Under the pieces are notes generated by a model, which ran no database searches, was not told the DNA's origin, and saw only the letters and a list, made by a program, of their open reading frames with translations. This document shows, piece after piece, positions 26,507-35,033 of a stretch of 64,000 nucleotides of DNA. The DNA is from Chloroflexota bacterium (lineage in GTDB: Bacteria > Chloroflexota > Dehalococcoidia > Bin125), in assembly GCA_028873865.1 (NCBI GenBank), contig JAPPNI010000026.1, positions 62,001 through 126,000 of the forward strand, read 5' to 3'. Numbering within the stretch: position 1 is the first letter of the stretch; every line of letters starts with the position of its first letter. A program made the translations under genes and the position numbers.

Positions 26507-27931
26507 ATGACGGAGATCCACGAACTTTCTGCTGCGGAGTTGCGATCGGCGTACCGATCGCGAGCGCTGTCGCCGGTGGAGGTCGTGGAATCGATCTTCC
26601 AACGGATCGATGCGCTGGAGCCGTCGTTGCACGCTTTCGTTACCCGAACTTACGACCTCGCGGTGGCCCAGGCACAGGAGGCCGAGCGTCGCTGGCGATC
26701 AGCGGAGGTGGGCGAGAGGTCTGCGCTGCTGGGTGTACCGGTGACCGTGAAGGACCTGGTTGATGTGGCAGGCGCGCCGACGACGATGGGTTCGCGGGTC
26801 ACCGATCACGAGCCCGCGCCGCGTGACGAGCTGTTCGTCGAGCACCTTCGCGAGGCTGGAGCGGTGTTGCTTGGCAAGACCAATACGTCGGAGTTCGGGC
26901 TTGCGGCGCAGACGGTGAACCGGCTTGGTCCCCCGACGGTGAATCCCTGGAACCTGGAGCGGACGGCGGGAGGCTCGAGCGGCGGCGCTGCCGCCGCCTG
27001 CGCGGCGGGTTACGGACCGCTGCATCACGGCACCGACGGCGGAGGTTCCGTGCGAGTTCCGGCGGCCTACTGCGGTGTGGTTGGGCTGAAGCCAACCGGC
27101 CGACTGATACCTCGCCGGGAGCGCGGGGCCGGGATGTCGCAGATTTCGACGGACGGCGTGCTGGCGCGAACCGTGGCCGACGCAGCCCTGATGCTTGATG
27201 TGATGGCCGGCTCGGGCGAAAGGACTCATCACACCATGAACACGAGTTCCGAGCCGGCCAATGCCACGATATACGAACGTCGGTACGATCTGCAAGGGCT
27301 GCGTGTCGCCTCGACGACACGGCTCGGCTGGCCGACTCCCTGTGAGCCAGAGATTGCCGAACGGGTCGGGGTCGCGGCAGAGATGTTGCGGGACGCCGGC
27401 GCTGAAGTGTTCGAGGCGACGCCGGAGATCTCGGATCCGAATGAGGTCTTCCCGACGCTCTCGGCGGTCGGGGCGGCGGCGAACTACGGGTCGCTGTGTA
27501 TCGGCCGGGAGGACGATCTGAGCGATTACACCCGAGGCAGCCTGAAGCGCGGGCGCGCGTTGACCGGGATCCAGGTCGCCGAGGCCTATGCGGGCCTCGA
27601 TCGGCTCAATCGGCTGATGGACGCCTGGTTTGACCAGTTCGACGTGTTGCTGACTCCGACCAGCGCCATCGCTGCTCATCCTCACGGGGCGAGGATCGAG
27701 CAGATCGCGGGAACGTCGGTCAGTCCGTGGACTATCTCGATCCTCTACACGCCGCTGGCGAATCTGATTCAGGCGCCGGCGATCGCGATGCCGGCGGGGC
27801 TTGACCGGGACGGCCTGCCGATCTCGGTGCAGCTGATGGCGCGGGAGGGGAACGACGCCACCGTTATCCGCTGCGCGGCCGTACTGGAGGCGGCCGAGCT
27901 GAACGACGCTAGTCCTCTAGCACCAGTGTGA
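26507..27931 (+). CDS. Amidase-signature family amidase
   Basis: A 474-aa amidase-signature enzyme (GatA-like fold, Ser-cisSer-Lys triad). Lys is in PVTVKDLVDVAGAPTTMGS; the Ser-rich signature is AGGSSGGAAAACAAGYGPLH then GTDGGGSVRVPAAYCGVVGL, giving both serines. GatA usually has GSDIGGSIR; the variant GTDGGGSVR, and gatB lying elsewhere without gatC, argue for a stand-alone amidase (nitrilase-pathway, aryl-acylamide or indoleacetamide-hydrolase type), though a GatA role cannot be ruled out. It abuts the S9 peptidase, so a peptide/amide catabolic operon is likely. The 3' end overlaps the convergent exonuclease III gene by 23 bp. Confidence 0.87.
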   Translation: MTEIHELSAAELRSAYRSRALSPVEVVESIFQRIDALEPSLHAFVTRTYDLAVAQAQEAERRWRSAEVGERSALLGVPVTVKDLVDVAGAPTTMGSRVTDHEPAPRDELFVEHLREAGAVLLGKTNTSEFGLAAQTVNRLGPPTVNPWNLERTAGGSSGGAAAACAAGYGPLHHGTDGGGSVRVPAAYCGVVGLKPTGRLIPRRERGAGMSQISTDGVLARTVADAALMLDVMAGSGERTHHTMNTSSEPANATIYERRYDLQGLRVASTTRLGWPTPCEPEIAERVGVAAEMLRDAGAEVFEATPEISDPNEVFPTLSAVGAAANYGSLCIGREDDLSDYTRGSLKRGRALTGIQVAEAYAGLDRLNRLMDAWFDQFDVLLTPTSAIAAHPHGARIEQIAGTSVSPWTISILYTPLANLIQAPAIAMPAGLDRDGLPISVQLMAREGNDATVIRCAAVLEAAELNDASPLAPV

Positions 27932-28685
27932 CCGGTGCGTGGTCGGAGGGCTTGTCGCCGTCGCCCTCCATCTGCCGCTCTTCGATGTCGATTTCGACCG
28001 CGACGGCGCGCTCGACCAGCGGCTCGCTGATCAGATGGTGGTCGATGCGCAGTCCCTTGTCCTGCTGGACTCCGCCGGTTCGGTAGTCCCACCAGGTGTA
28101 AACGCCGGCGGACTCGTCGAAGAGGCGCAGGGCGTCGGTGAGGCCCCAGTCGATCAGGGCATTGAGGCGTTCGCGCTCGGGTGTCGAGCAGAGGATGCGT
28201 TCGCGCCAGAACTCGGGGTCGTTGACGTCGCGTTCGTCGAAGGTGATGTTGTAGTCGCCGGTGAGGACAAGATCGCCGGCCTGGTCCTGTCCGTCCAGCC
28301 AGGCGCGCAGGTGGTCGAACCACTCCAGCTTGTAGCGGTACATCTCGTGACCGACCTCGCGGCCGTTGGGGCAGTAGAGGCTGACGACGCGGACGCCGTT
28401 GACTTCGGCTGCGATGCCGCGTGACTGATCGTCCTCGGGCCAGGGGACAGCTTCCTCGACCCGGTCCGGATAGTCGAGCGAGAGGATCGCGACGCCGTTG
28501 TACGACTTCTGACCGTGGAGGACGACGTTGTAGCCGAGGGCGTCGAAGCCGTCGAAGGGGAACTGCTCCTCGGTGCATTTGAGCTCTTGCAGGCAGAGGA
28601 CATCGGGCTGGTGTTGGTCGAGCCAGTTGAGCACGCGGTCTTCGCGGGCCCGGATCGAGTTCACGTTCCAGGTCGTGATCTTCAT
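27909..28685 (-). CDS. xthA: Exodeoxyribonuclease III / AP endonuclease
   Basis: A 258-aa exonuclease III-family enzyme for abasic-site repair. Motifs: MKITTWNVNSIRAREDRVL (catalytic Asn), VLCLQELKCTEEQFP (metal-binding Glu), SYNGVAILS, YCPNGREVG, LVLTGDYNITFDERDV (catalytic Asp/Asn), YTWWDYRTGG, and the C-terminal GLRIDHHLIS...PSDHAPVTLVL with the catalytic His. Full length for the family. Its start overlaps the SpoU methyltransferase stop by 4 bp, so the two are co-transcribed. Confidence 0.93.
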   Translation of the reverse strand: MKITTWNVNSIRAREDRVLNWLDQHQPDVLCLQELKCTEEQFPFDGFDALGYNVVLHGQKSYNGVAILSLDYPDRVEEAVPWPEDDQSRGIAAEVNGVRVVSLYCPNGREVGHEMYRYKLEWFDHLRAWLDGQDQAGDLVLTGDYNITFDERDVNDPEFWRERILCSTPERERLNALIDWGLTDALRLFDESAGVYTWWDYRTGGVQQDKGLRIDHHLISEPLVERAVAVEIDIEERQMEGDGDKPSDHAPVTLVLED

Positions 28686-29464
28686 CGGCCGCTCCCTTCA
28701 CGAGCCTGTTGGTATCCATGATGAAGGATGATGCCGGCGGCGACGTTGACGTTGAGGGAGTCGACGCCGTCGTCGATGGGGACGGCGACGCGCGCGTCGA
28801 TCAGCGGGGCGAGCTCTTCGGAGATTCCTGCGCCTTCGTTGCCGAACAGCCAGACGATCTTTGGGGGCAGTGAGAGCTGGCCCAGCGGGTCTCCGCTCTG
28901 ATCGGCTGCGAGGACGATCCCGCCCTGATTGCGGTGTTTGTCGATGTCTGAGGCGAGGTCGGTCGAGCGGGTGATCGGTACCTGGAACCATGCGCCCGTG
29001 GCTGCGCGCGTGACCCTTGGATGGGTGAGGTCGGCGCTGCCGGGGCCGACGAGAACTGCATCGGTGGCGAAGGCCGCCGCCGAGCGGATGATGCCTCCGA
29101 CGTTGCCGGCGTCCTGGATGGCGTCGAGGGCGACGACCTGCCAGTGATCGCCTTGCGGTGGCTCAGATCCTCCCAACTCGTTCCTGATGAGCGCGAAGTG
29201 GCCTTGCGGCGTTCGCGTGTCGGAGAGGCGCTCGGCGTCGGCCCGGCTCAACTGCGTGACGGATTGCCTGGCGCCGAGCCACTGCTCGGGGTGCGTTGAG
29301 AGCAGCTCTACGACTGGCGCGCCGGCGTCGATCGCTTCGCGGACGAGCTTTTCGCCGTCGATCAGGAACAGACCCTGCTCGCGTCGTTGGCGAGCGGTCT
29401 TGAGTTTTTGCAGTTGGCGCAGGCGCGCGCGCGTGAGTCGCTGGATTGGTTCCTCGTCACCCAC
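28682..29464 (-). CDS. TrmH/SpoU family RNA 2'-O-methyltransferase
   Basis: A 260-aa RNA ribose methyltransferase. The N-terminal substrate-binding domain has LKTARQRREQGLFLIDGEKL and VELLSTHPEQWL. The SPOUT knot has VVALDAIQDAGNVGGIIRSA (motif 1), IVWLFGNEGAGISEELAPLI (motif 2) and VPIDDGVDSLNVNVAAGI (motif 3). The overall layout is that of TsnR/RlmB-type rRNA methylases; the target nucleotide is unknown. It overlaps xthA by 4 bp. Confidence 0.92.
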   Translation of the reverse strand: MGDEEPIQRLTRARLRQLQKLKTARQRREQGLFLIDGEKLVREAIDAGAPVVELLSTHPEQWLGARQSVTQLSRADAERLSDTRTPQGHFALIRNELGGSEPPQGDHWQVVALDAIQDAGNVGGIIRSAAAFATDAVLVGPGSADLTHPRVTRAATGAWFQVPITRSTDLASDIDKHRNQGGIVLAADQSGDPLGQLSLPPKIVWLFGNEGAGISEELAPLIDARVAVPIDDGVDSLNVNVAAGIILHHGYQQAREGSGR

Positions 29465-29489
29465 GACGCCCGCCGCTTGCCTCTCGGAT

Positions 29490-30338
29490 CTAGCTGCCGT
29501 TGAACTCGGCCTTGACCTCGTTGTAGCGATCGAGCAACGGGATCACGGTTCCCGAGTCTGCCGGGGGCAGGCCGAAGATGATCCGCTGGAAGCCCATGTC
29601 GATCAGGTCCTGGACCAGCTTTGGGTCGGGTCCGACGCCGAAGACGCTGCGCTGGATCGTCTCGAAGTCGCGCTCGGCCCTGTCGGCGGCGGCGCGGAGC
29701 TGCTCCATGTCGGCTCGCAGGTCGCCGCGACCGTTGATCGGCAACCAGCCGTCGCAGTAGTCGACGACCCGGTCGAAGGACCACTTCGATTGCGCTCCCA
29801 GCAGGATCGGGACATCGCCGTCGACCGGCTTGGGGTAGCTCCAGACGGGGTCGAAGTCGATGAACTCGCCGTGGAACTCGGGCTCGTCCTGGGTCCAGAG
29901 TTCACGCCAGGCGAGGACGATCTCACGAGTGACCTTCCAGCGGTCCTTGAAGTTCCAGCCGTGGTTTTCGAGTTCTTCCGCGTTCCAGCCGGCGCCGATG
30001 CCGAGGATGAGGCGGCCGCCGGAGATCATGTCGAGCGAGGCGGCGGACTTGGCCGCGACGAGGACGTCGTGCTCGGGGACGAGCAGGATGCCGGTGCCGA
30101 CCTTGATCGTCTCGGTGGCTGCGGCGGCGGCCATGAGGGAGACGAAGGGGTCGTGGGTGTGCCAGTATTCCTGGGGCAGGTCGCCGCCGCCGGGCCAGGG
30201 CGAGACGCGGGACGTGGGGATGTGGGTGTGCTCGGGGAACCAGAGCGATTCGAAGCCGCGGGCCTCGACCTCGCGGGCGAGTTCGGGCGGTTGGATCGCA
30301 TAGTCGGTCGGGAACATCGATACGCCGAAGTCGGTCAT
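29490..30338 (-). CDS. LLM-class F420-type oxidoreductase
   Basis: About 282 aa, luciferase-like TIM barrel, closest in look to the TIGR03619-type F420-dependent group. Seen are the MTDFGVSMFPTDYAIQPPEL start, GFESLWFPEHTHIPTSRVSP, the KVGTGILLVPEHDVLVAAKS strand, SGGRLILGIGAGWNAEELEN and WTQDEPEFHGEFIDFD. The ATG at 30338 follows AGGACA; the frame is open upstream but that part is antisense to the DinB gene. Substrate unknown. 71 bp separate it from the DinB-like gene on the same strand. Confidence 0.9.
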   Translation of the reverse strand: MTDFGVSMFPTDYAIQPPELAREVEARGFESLWFPEHTHIPTSRVSPWPGGGDLPQEYWHTHDPFVSLMAAAAATETIKVGTGILLVPEHDVLVAAKSAASLDMISGGRLILGIGAGWNAEELENHGWNFKDRWKVTREIVLAWRELWTQDEPEFHGEFIDFDPVWSYPKPVDGDVPILLGAQSKWSFDRVVDYCDGWLPINGRGDLRADMEQLRAAADRAERDFETIQRSVFGVGPDPKLVQDLIDMGFQRIIFGLPPADSGTVIPLLDRYNEVKAEFNGS

Positions 30339-30409
30339 TCTGTGTCCTGTCTGTGTGCTTCCCAGGTTTCGGGACTGAGGATATCGCCTGCCCCCGGTCT
30401 GCCCGGGAT

Positions 30410-30937
30410 TCAGATGGTCAGGCCGCCGAGTTTGAGGAGGCCTCGGGCGTGTTCGACTTCTCCGACGTGGCGGTAGCCGTGGTAGAGCAGCATTCCGGTG
30501 AGGGCCTGCCAGATCGACATGGGGGGTGTAGGACGGATGACGATCTCCTCGGAGAGGTCGCTCTCGGTCAGGGTCGAGACCCATTCGCGGGTGACGACCC
30601 AGACTCCCTGCTGGTAGGTGAGCCAGGCGTCGACATCGTTGAGCTGGACGGCGTCGGCTTCCTCTTTGGTCATGCCGGTGCCCTGTGAGGTTCGGTGCAG
30701 GCCGAAGTGCTGGTCCCACCCGTTGTCGAGCCAGACGGTTGGGCGTCGATGGACGACCCAGTTGACGATGTTGTCCTCGGTGCGGACGTAGTGCCAGAGG
30801 GAGAAGAAGGCGCTGACGCCGTCGCCGGCGGGTCGGGCGTTCCACTGGTCGGCGGTCATGTCGGGAACGGCACGGTCGAGCATGGCGTGCATGCCGTCGA
30901 GGCCTTCCTGGATCACTTCCAGTTGCGAGAGCGGCAT
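30410..30937 (-). CDS. DinB-superfamily (four-helix, metal-binding) protein
   Basis: A 175-aa protein with a DinB/YfiT-like four-helix bundle. Metal-ligand histidines appear at SLWHYVRTEDN and in LLYHGYRHVGEVE (HxxxH), the usual three-His arrangement. Members act as thiol-dependent transferases (mycothiol/bacillithiol) or are of unknown function. It is upstream of the LLM gene on the same strand, which might reflect a shared detoxification or catabolic role. Confidence 0.82.
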   Translation of the reverse strand: MPLSQLEVIQEGLDGMHAMLDRAVPDMTADQWNARPAGDGVSAFFSLWHYVRTEDNIVNWVVHRRPTVWLDNGWDQHFGLHRTSQGTGMTKEEADAVQLNDVDAWLTYQQGVWVVTREWVSTLTESDLSEEIVIRPTPPMSIWQALTGMLLYHGYRHVGEVEHARGLLKLGGLTI

Positions 30938-31012
30938 CAGACCTGTCCTCTTCCTGATTGGGACGCCTGTCGATCATAAGCTGAGCGCAGCGTTCAGCGC
31001 GAGGAGACTGCC

Positions 31013-31318
31013 ATGGCCAGCCAAGTCCAGCCCGACGAATACCGCGAGATGTTGCGGCACGGGACGATGTCGGTGGGCCTGTACACGCCGCATGAGGTGG
31101 ACAAGCAGAGTCCGCATGACCAGGACGAGGTGTACATCGTGGCTTCAGGCACGGGCGTGTTCGCGCTGGGCGAGGAGCGGATGGCGTGTGGTCCGGGAGA
31201 CGCGTTCTTCGTCGGCGCGGGGGCTCGGCACCGGTTTGAGGAGTTCAGCGACGACCTGGCAGTGTGGGTGGTGTTCTACGGGCCCAAGGGTGGGGAGCAC
31301 GGGTCCGGAGTGGGGTGA
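31013..31318 (+). CDS. Small cupin-domain protein
   Basis: A 101-aa single-domain cupin. The first motif is SPHDQDEVYIVASGTGVFAL (His/Asp/Glu metal ligands) and the second is GPGDAFFVGAGARHRFEEF. It is typical of metal-dependent sugar- or acid-binding enzymes and regulators. GAGGAG is placed 6 nt before ATG 31013. The stop overlaps the next start by one base (TGATG), coupling it to a small membrane protein gene. Confidence 0.85.
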   Translation: MASQVQPDEYREMLRHGTMSVGLYTPHEVDKQSPHDQDEVYIVASGTGVFALGEERMACGPGDAFFVGAGARHRFEEFSDDLAVWVVFYGPKGGEHGSGVG

Positions 31319-31791
31319 TGGCTGAGGACTCGTCTGGGGCGAAGCTGGCGAGCGAGATCGCACTGTGGCATCTGCGGGAGCAGATTGCCTATGGTCGGGC
31401 ACTCGACACCAAAATTGGCAGTGCCTTCGCGCTCAGCGCCGCCATGATTGCCCTGCTCGGATCGGCGCTCATCTTCGCCGCGCCAGTCGAACAGGGAGGC
31501 GTTGGGACGGCGGTCATCTCGGCAGCTGGACTCTTTATCGCTAACATCGTCGTCTCGACGACGGCGTTGCTCATTGGCGGACAAGACATAGGTCCAGGCG
31601 TTGAGGATCCGGAGTTTGCTGCCAGCGCGGGAAACGAGGAACTGTCGCAGTACTTAGCCGAGCAACTGGCACTTGCTGAGCGACGCAACAACAGGGTGCT
31701 GAGGGTCAAATCGATGCTGGTGGGCGCGGCGTTGCTACTCACAGCCGCGACCGCGATTTCTATTGCAGTTGCCGCGATTCTCGCTGTTTAG
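31318..31791 (+). CDS. Small multi-pass membrane protein of unknown function
   Basis: A 157-aa protein. A soluble N-terminal helix (about 1-30) is followed by a TM helix with ALDTKIGSAFALSAAMIALL, TM2 (GTAVISAAGLFIANIVVSTT), a long amphipathic segment with RNNRVLRVKSM, and TM3 (LVGAALLLTAATAISIAVAA). The layout of an Arg/Asp/Lys-bearing helix running into a TM pair recalls uncharacterised small membrane families, including SLATT/PycTM-like effectors, but the match is by eye and weak. It is translationally coupled to the cupin. The last 32 bp are overlapped by the convergent 57-residue gene. Confidence 0.6.
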   Translation: MAEDSSGAKLASEIALWHLREQIAYGRALDTKIGSAFALSAAMIALLGSALIFAAPVEQGGVGTAVISAAGLFIANIVVSTTALLIGGQDIGPGVEDPEFAASAGNEELSQYLAEQLALAERRNNRVLRVKSMLVGAALLLTAATAISIAVAAILAV

Positions 31792-31933
31792 CTTTGCGCT
31801 CTCGCCACCAGTCTCGCACGATGAAGTACAGCGTCCAAGGCGGCTCGACGCCAAACAAGCGGACCAGTTCCCGCTCTGTCTCAGGGGGCCGCGCATTGGG
31901 CTGCTGATCGTCCGTGGGTTTGGCGGTTGCCAT
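31760..31933 (-). CDS. 57-residue small protein, Trp/Arg-rich C-terminus
   Basis: A short reading frame with a strong ribosome-binding site: GGAGGT ends 6 nt before the ATG at 31933. The product begins MATAKPTDDQQPN and has a core RLFGVEPPWTLYFIVRDWWR followed by a basic tail ending in RESRQLQ. It is soluble, with an amphipathic aromatic patch. The frame overlaps the convergent membrane-protein gene by 32 bp. No family is recognised; similar short ORFs of this look occur next to membrane or transport genes. The near-perfect Shine-Dalgarno spacing is the main evidence that it is real. Confidence 0.6.
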   Translation of the reverse strand: MATAKPTDDQQPNARPPETERELVRLFGVEPPWTLYFIVRDWWRERKAKQRESRQLQ

Positions 31934-31983
31934 GTCGGTACCTCCGCCTGATTATGCGGCCATTCTAGCCAGATGGGAGCGGG

Positions 31984-32463
31984 TCAGTAGACGCCGCCGA
32001 GCTTGTTGTGGTCCCAGCTGTAGACGCGGGTGGGGTTGATTCTTACGACGGCCCGCTTGGAGGCCTGGCGGACTCTTTGCTCGTCGTCCATGGGGGTTGA
32101 GGAGCGGCCCTGGGCATTGGGGTTTCGCTTTTCGCCGGTGGCGTCCTGGACGGCCATGACGAGGTGCGGGTCGTTCTCGATCACGTCGGCTTCGCCCTCG
32201 ATCACGAGGCCCTTGATCTTCGAGTACTCGACGCCCGACTCGAGCATCACGGTGATGCGCGGGTCGCGCTTGAGGTTGAGCACCTTCTGGGCTTTGGCGT
32301 AGGTGGTGAAGTGGATCTTGTCGTCGATGACGCCGTACCACATGGCGACGAGGTGGGGGAATCCGTTGTTGCCGTTGGAGGCGACCTGGAGGGTCCAGCC
32401 GGTCTCGATGAATTCTTTGGCTTCCTCGTCGGTCATGGCGATCATGTTGCGTCGGCTGGGCAT
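31984..32463 (-). CDS. PPOX-class FMN/F420-binding split-barrel protein
   Basis: A 159-aa pyridoxamine-phosphate-oxidase-like split barrel. Seen are EEAKEFIETGWTLQVASNGN, GFPHLVAMWYGVIDDKIHFT, KVLNLKRDPRITVMLESG and GLVIEGEADVIEN, as in the TIGR03618/F420-dependent deazaflavin reductase group. The cofactor could be FMN, F420 or haem. GGAG lies 5 nt before the ATG. It is next to fumC on the same strand, 35 bp apart. Confidence 0.85.
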   Translation of the reverse strand: MPSRRNMIAMTDEEAKEFIETGWTLQVASNGNNGFPHLVAMWYGVIDDKIHFTTYAKAQKVLNLKRDPRITVMLESGVEYSKIKGLVIEGEADVIENDPHLVMAVQDATGEKRNPNAQGRSSTPMDDEQRVRQASKRAVVRINPTRVYSWDHNKLGGVY

Positions 32464-32498
32464 GGGTGCTCCGATTCAGGTCCTGGGATGTTGGCAGT

Positions 32499-33887
<1,389 letters not shown>

Positions 33888-33959
33888 GTTCAGTCCTCGA
33901 CGGGGTTTGAGCGTTCTGGCTGTTCGGTCTTGTTCGGTTGTGTTCGGTCTGGTTCGGGA

Positions 33960-34916
33960 CTATGCGCCGTTGTTCTGGCTGAGGCGGGCCATGTCGTCGA
34001 CGAGGCCCTGGACGGCGTCGGCGGAGTGCTTGAGCTGGGCTTGCTCTTGGTCGGTGAGGTTGATTTCGAGAATTTGCTCGATGCCGTTTCGTCCGAGGAT
34101 GACCGGCACTCCGATGAAGAGGCCGTCGACTCCGTATTCGCCGTTGAGCAGTGCGGCGCAGGGGAGGATGCGGCGCTTGTCGAGGGCGATGGCGTCGACC
34201 ATCTGGGCGACGGCGGCCGAGGGTGCGTAGAAGGCGGAACCGGTCTTGAGCAGGTTGACGATCTCGGCGCCGCCGTCGCGGGTGCGCTGGATGATCTGCT
34301 CGAGCTGGTCCTGGGGCAGCAGTTTGGTGATCGGTATGCCGGCGGCGGTGGTGTAGGAGGCGAGCGGGACCATGGTGTCGCCGTGGCCACCGAGGACGAA
34401 GGCGTTGATGTCCTCGACCGAGACGTTGATCGCTTCGGCGAGGAAGGAGCGGTAGCGGGCGGTGTCGAGGATGCCGGCCATGCCGACGACGCGTGAGCTG
34501 GGAATGCCCGCCTCAGCAGCAACGTCGTAGGCGACGTGGCACATGGCGTCGAGCGGGTTGGAGACGACGACGATCGTGGCGTCGGGGGATTCGGCGATGG
34601 CGGCGCGGGTGACGGAGTCGACGATGCCCATGTTGATCTGGAGGAGGTCGTCGCGGGACATGCCGGGCTTGCGGGCGACGCCGGAGGTGATCACGACGAT
34701 GTCGGAGCCGGCGGTGGGACCGTAGTCGGTGGCGCCGGTGATGCAGGAGTCGACGCCGATCACCGGAGAGGCTTCGTACATGTCGAGGGCTTTGCCCTGC
34801 GGGAGGCCGTCGACGATGTCGACGAGGACGACATCGGCGTAACCACGCTCGGCGAGTCGCTGGGCGGTGGTGGCGCCGACGTTTCCGGCTCCGATGACAG
34901 TCACCTTCGTTCGCAT
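33960..34916 (-). CDS. mdh: Malate dehydrogenase
   Basis: About 318 aa, LDH-like MDH (malate + NAD+ to oxaloacetate + NADH). Rossmann motif [20 protein letters not shown]; mobile loop [18 protein letters not shown] with the Arg pair that selects dicarboxylates; [21 protein letters not shown]; and the catalytic His in [13 protein letters not shown]. The ATG at 34916 has AAAGGT about 8 nt upstream; the frame extends back without homology. It is between acn and fumC, 72 bp from fumC. Confidence 0.96.
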   Translation of the reverse strand: MRTKVTVIGAGNVGATTAQRLAERGYADVVLVDIVDGLPQGKALDMYEASPVIGVDSCITGATDYGPTAGSDIVVITSGVARKPGMSRDDLLQINMGIVDSVTRAAIAESPDATIVVVSNPLDAMCHVAYDVAAEAGIPSSRVVGMAGILDTARYRSFLAEAINVSVEDINAFVLGGHGDTMVPLASYTTAAGIPITKLLPQDQLEQIIQRTRDGGAEIVNLLKTGSAFYAPSAAVAQMVDAIALDKRRILPCAALLNGEYGVDGLFIGVPVILGRNGIEQILEINLTDQEQAQLKHSADAVQGLVDDMARLSQNNGA

Positions 34917-35033
34917 GATTTCGGACCTTTCTGAGCACGGGCAGCCATACCCGTGTGGAAGTGACGGGGCTTGTCCAATTGTTATCCGATGCACCGCTTT
35001 GCGTCTGCCATGTGAATGGCGGAGGCGCTGTCG

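Noticed and set aside
25082..26632. A 516-codon reverse-strand frame across the S9 peptidase gene.
   Set aside because: Antisense to the catalytic domain with intact triad; composition is that of a GC-driven shadow frame.
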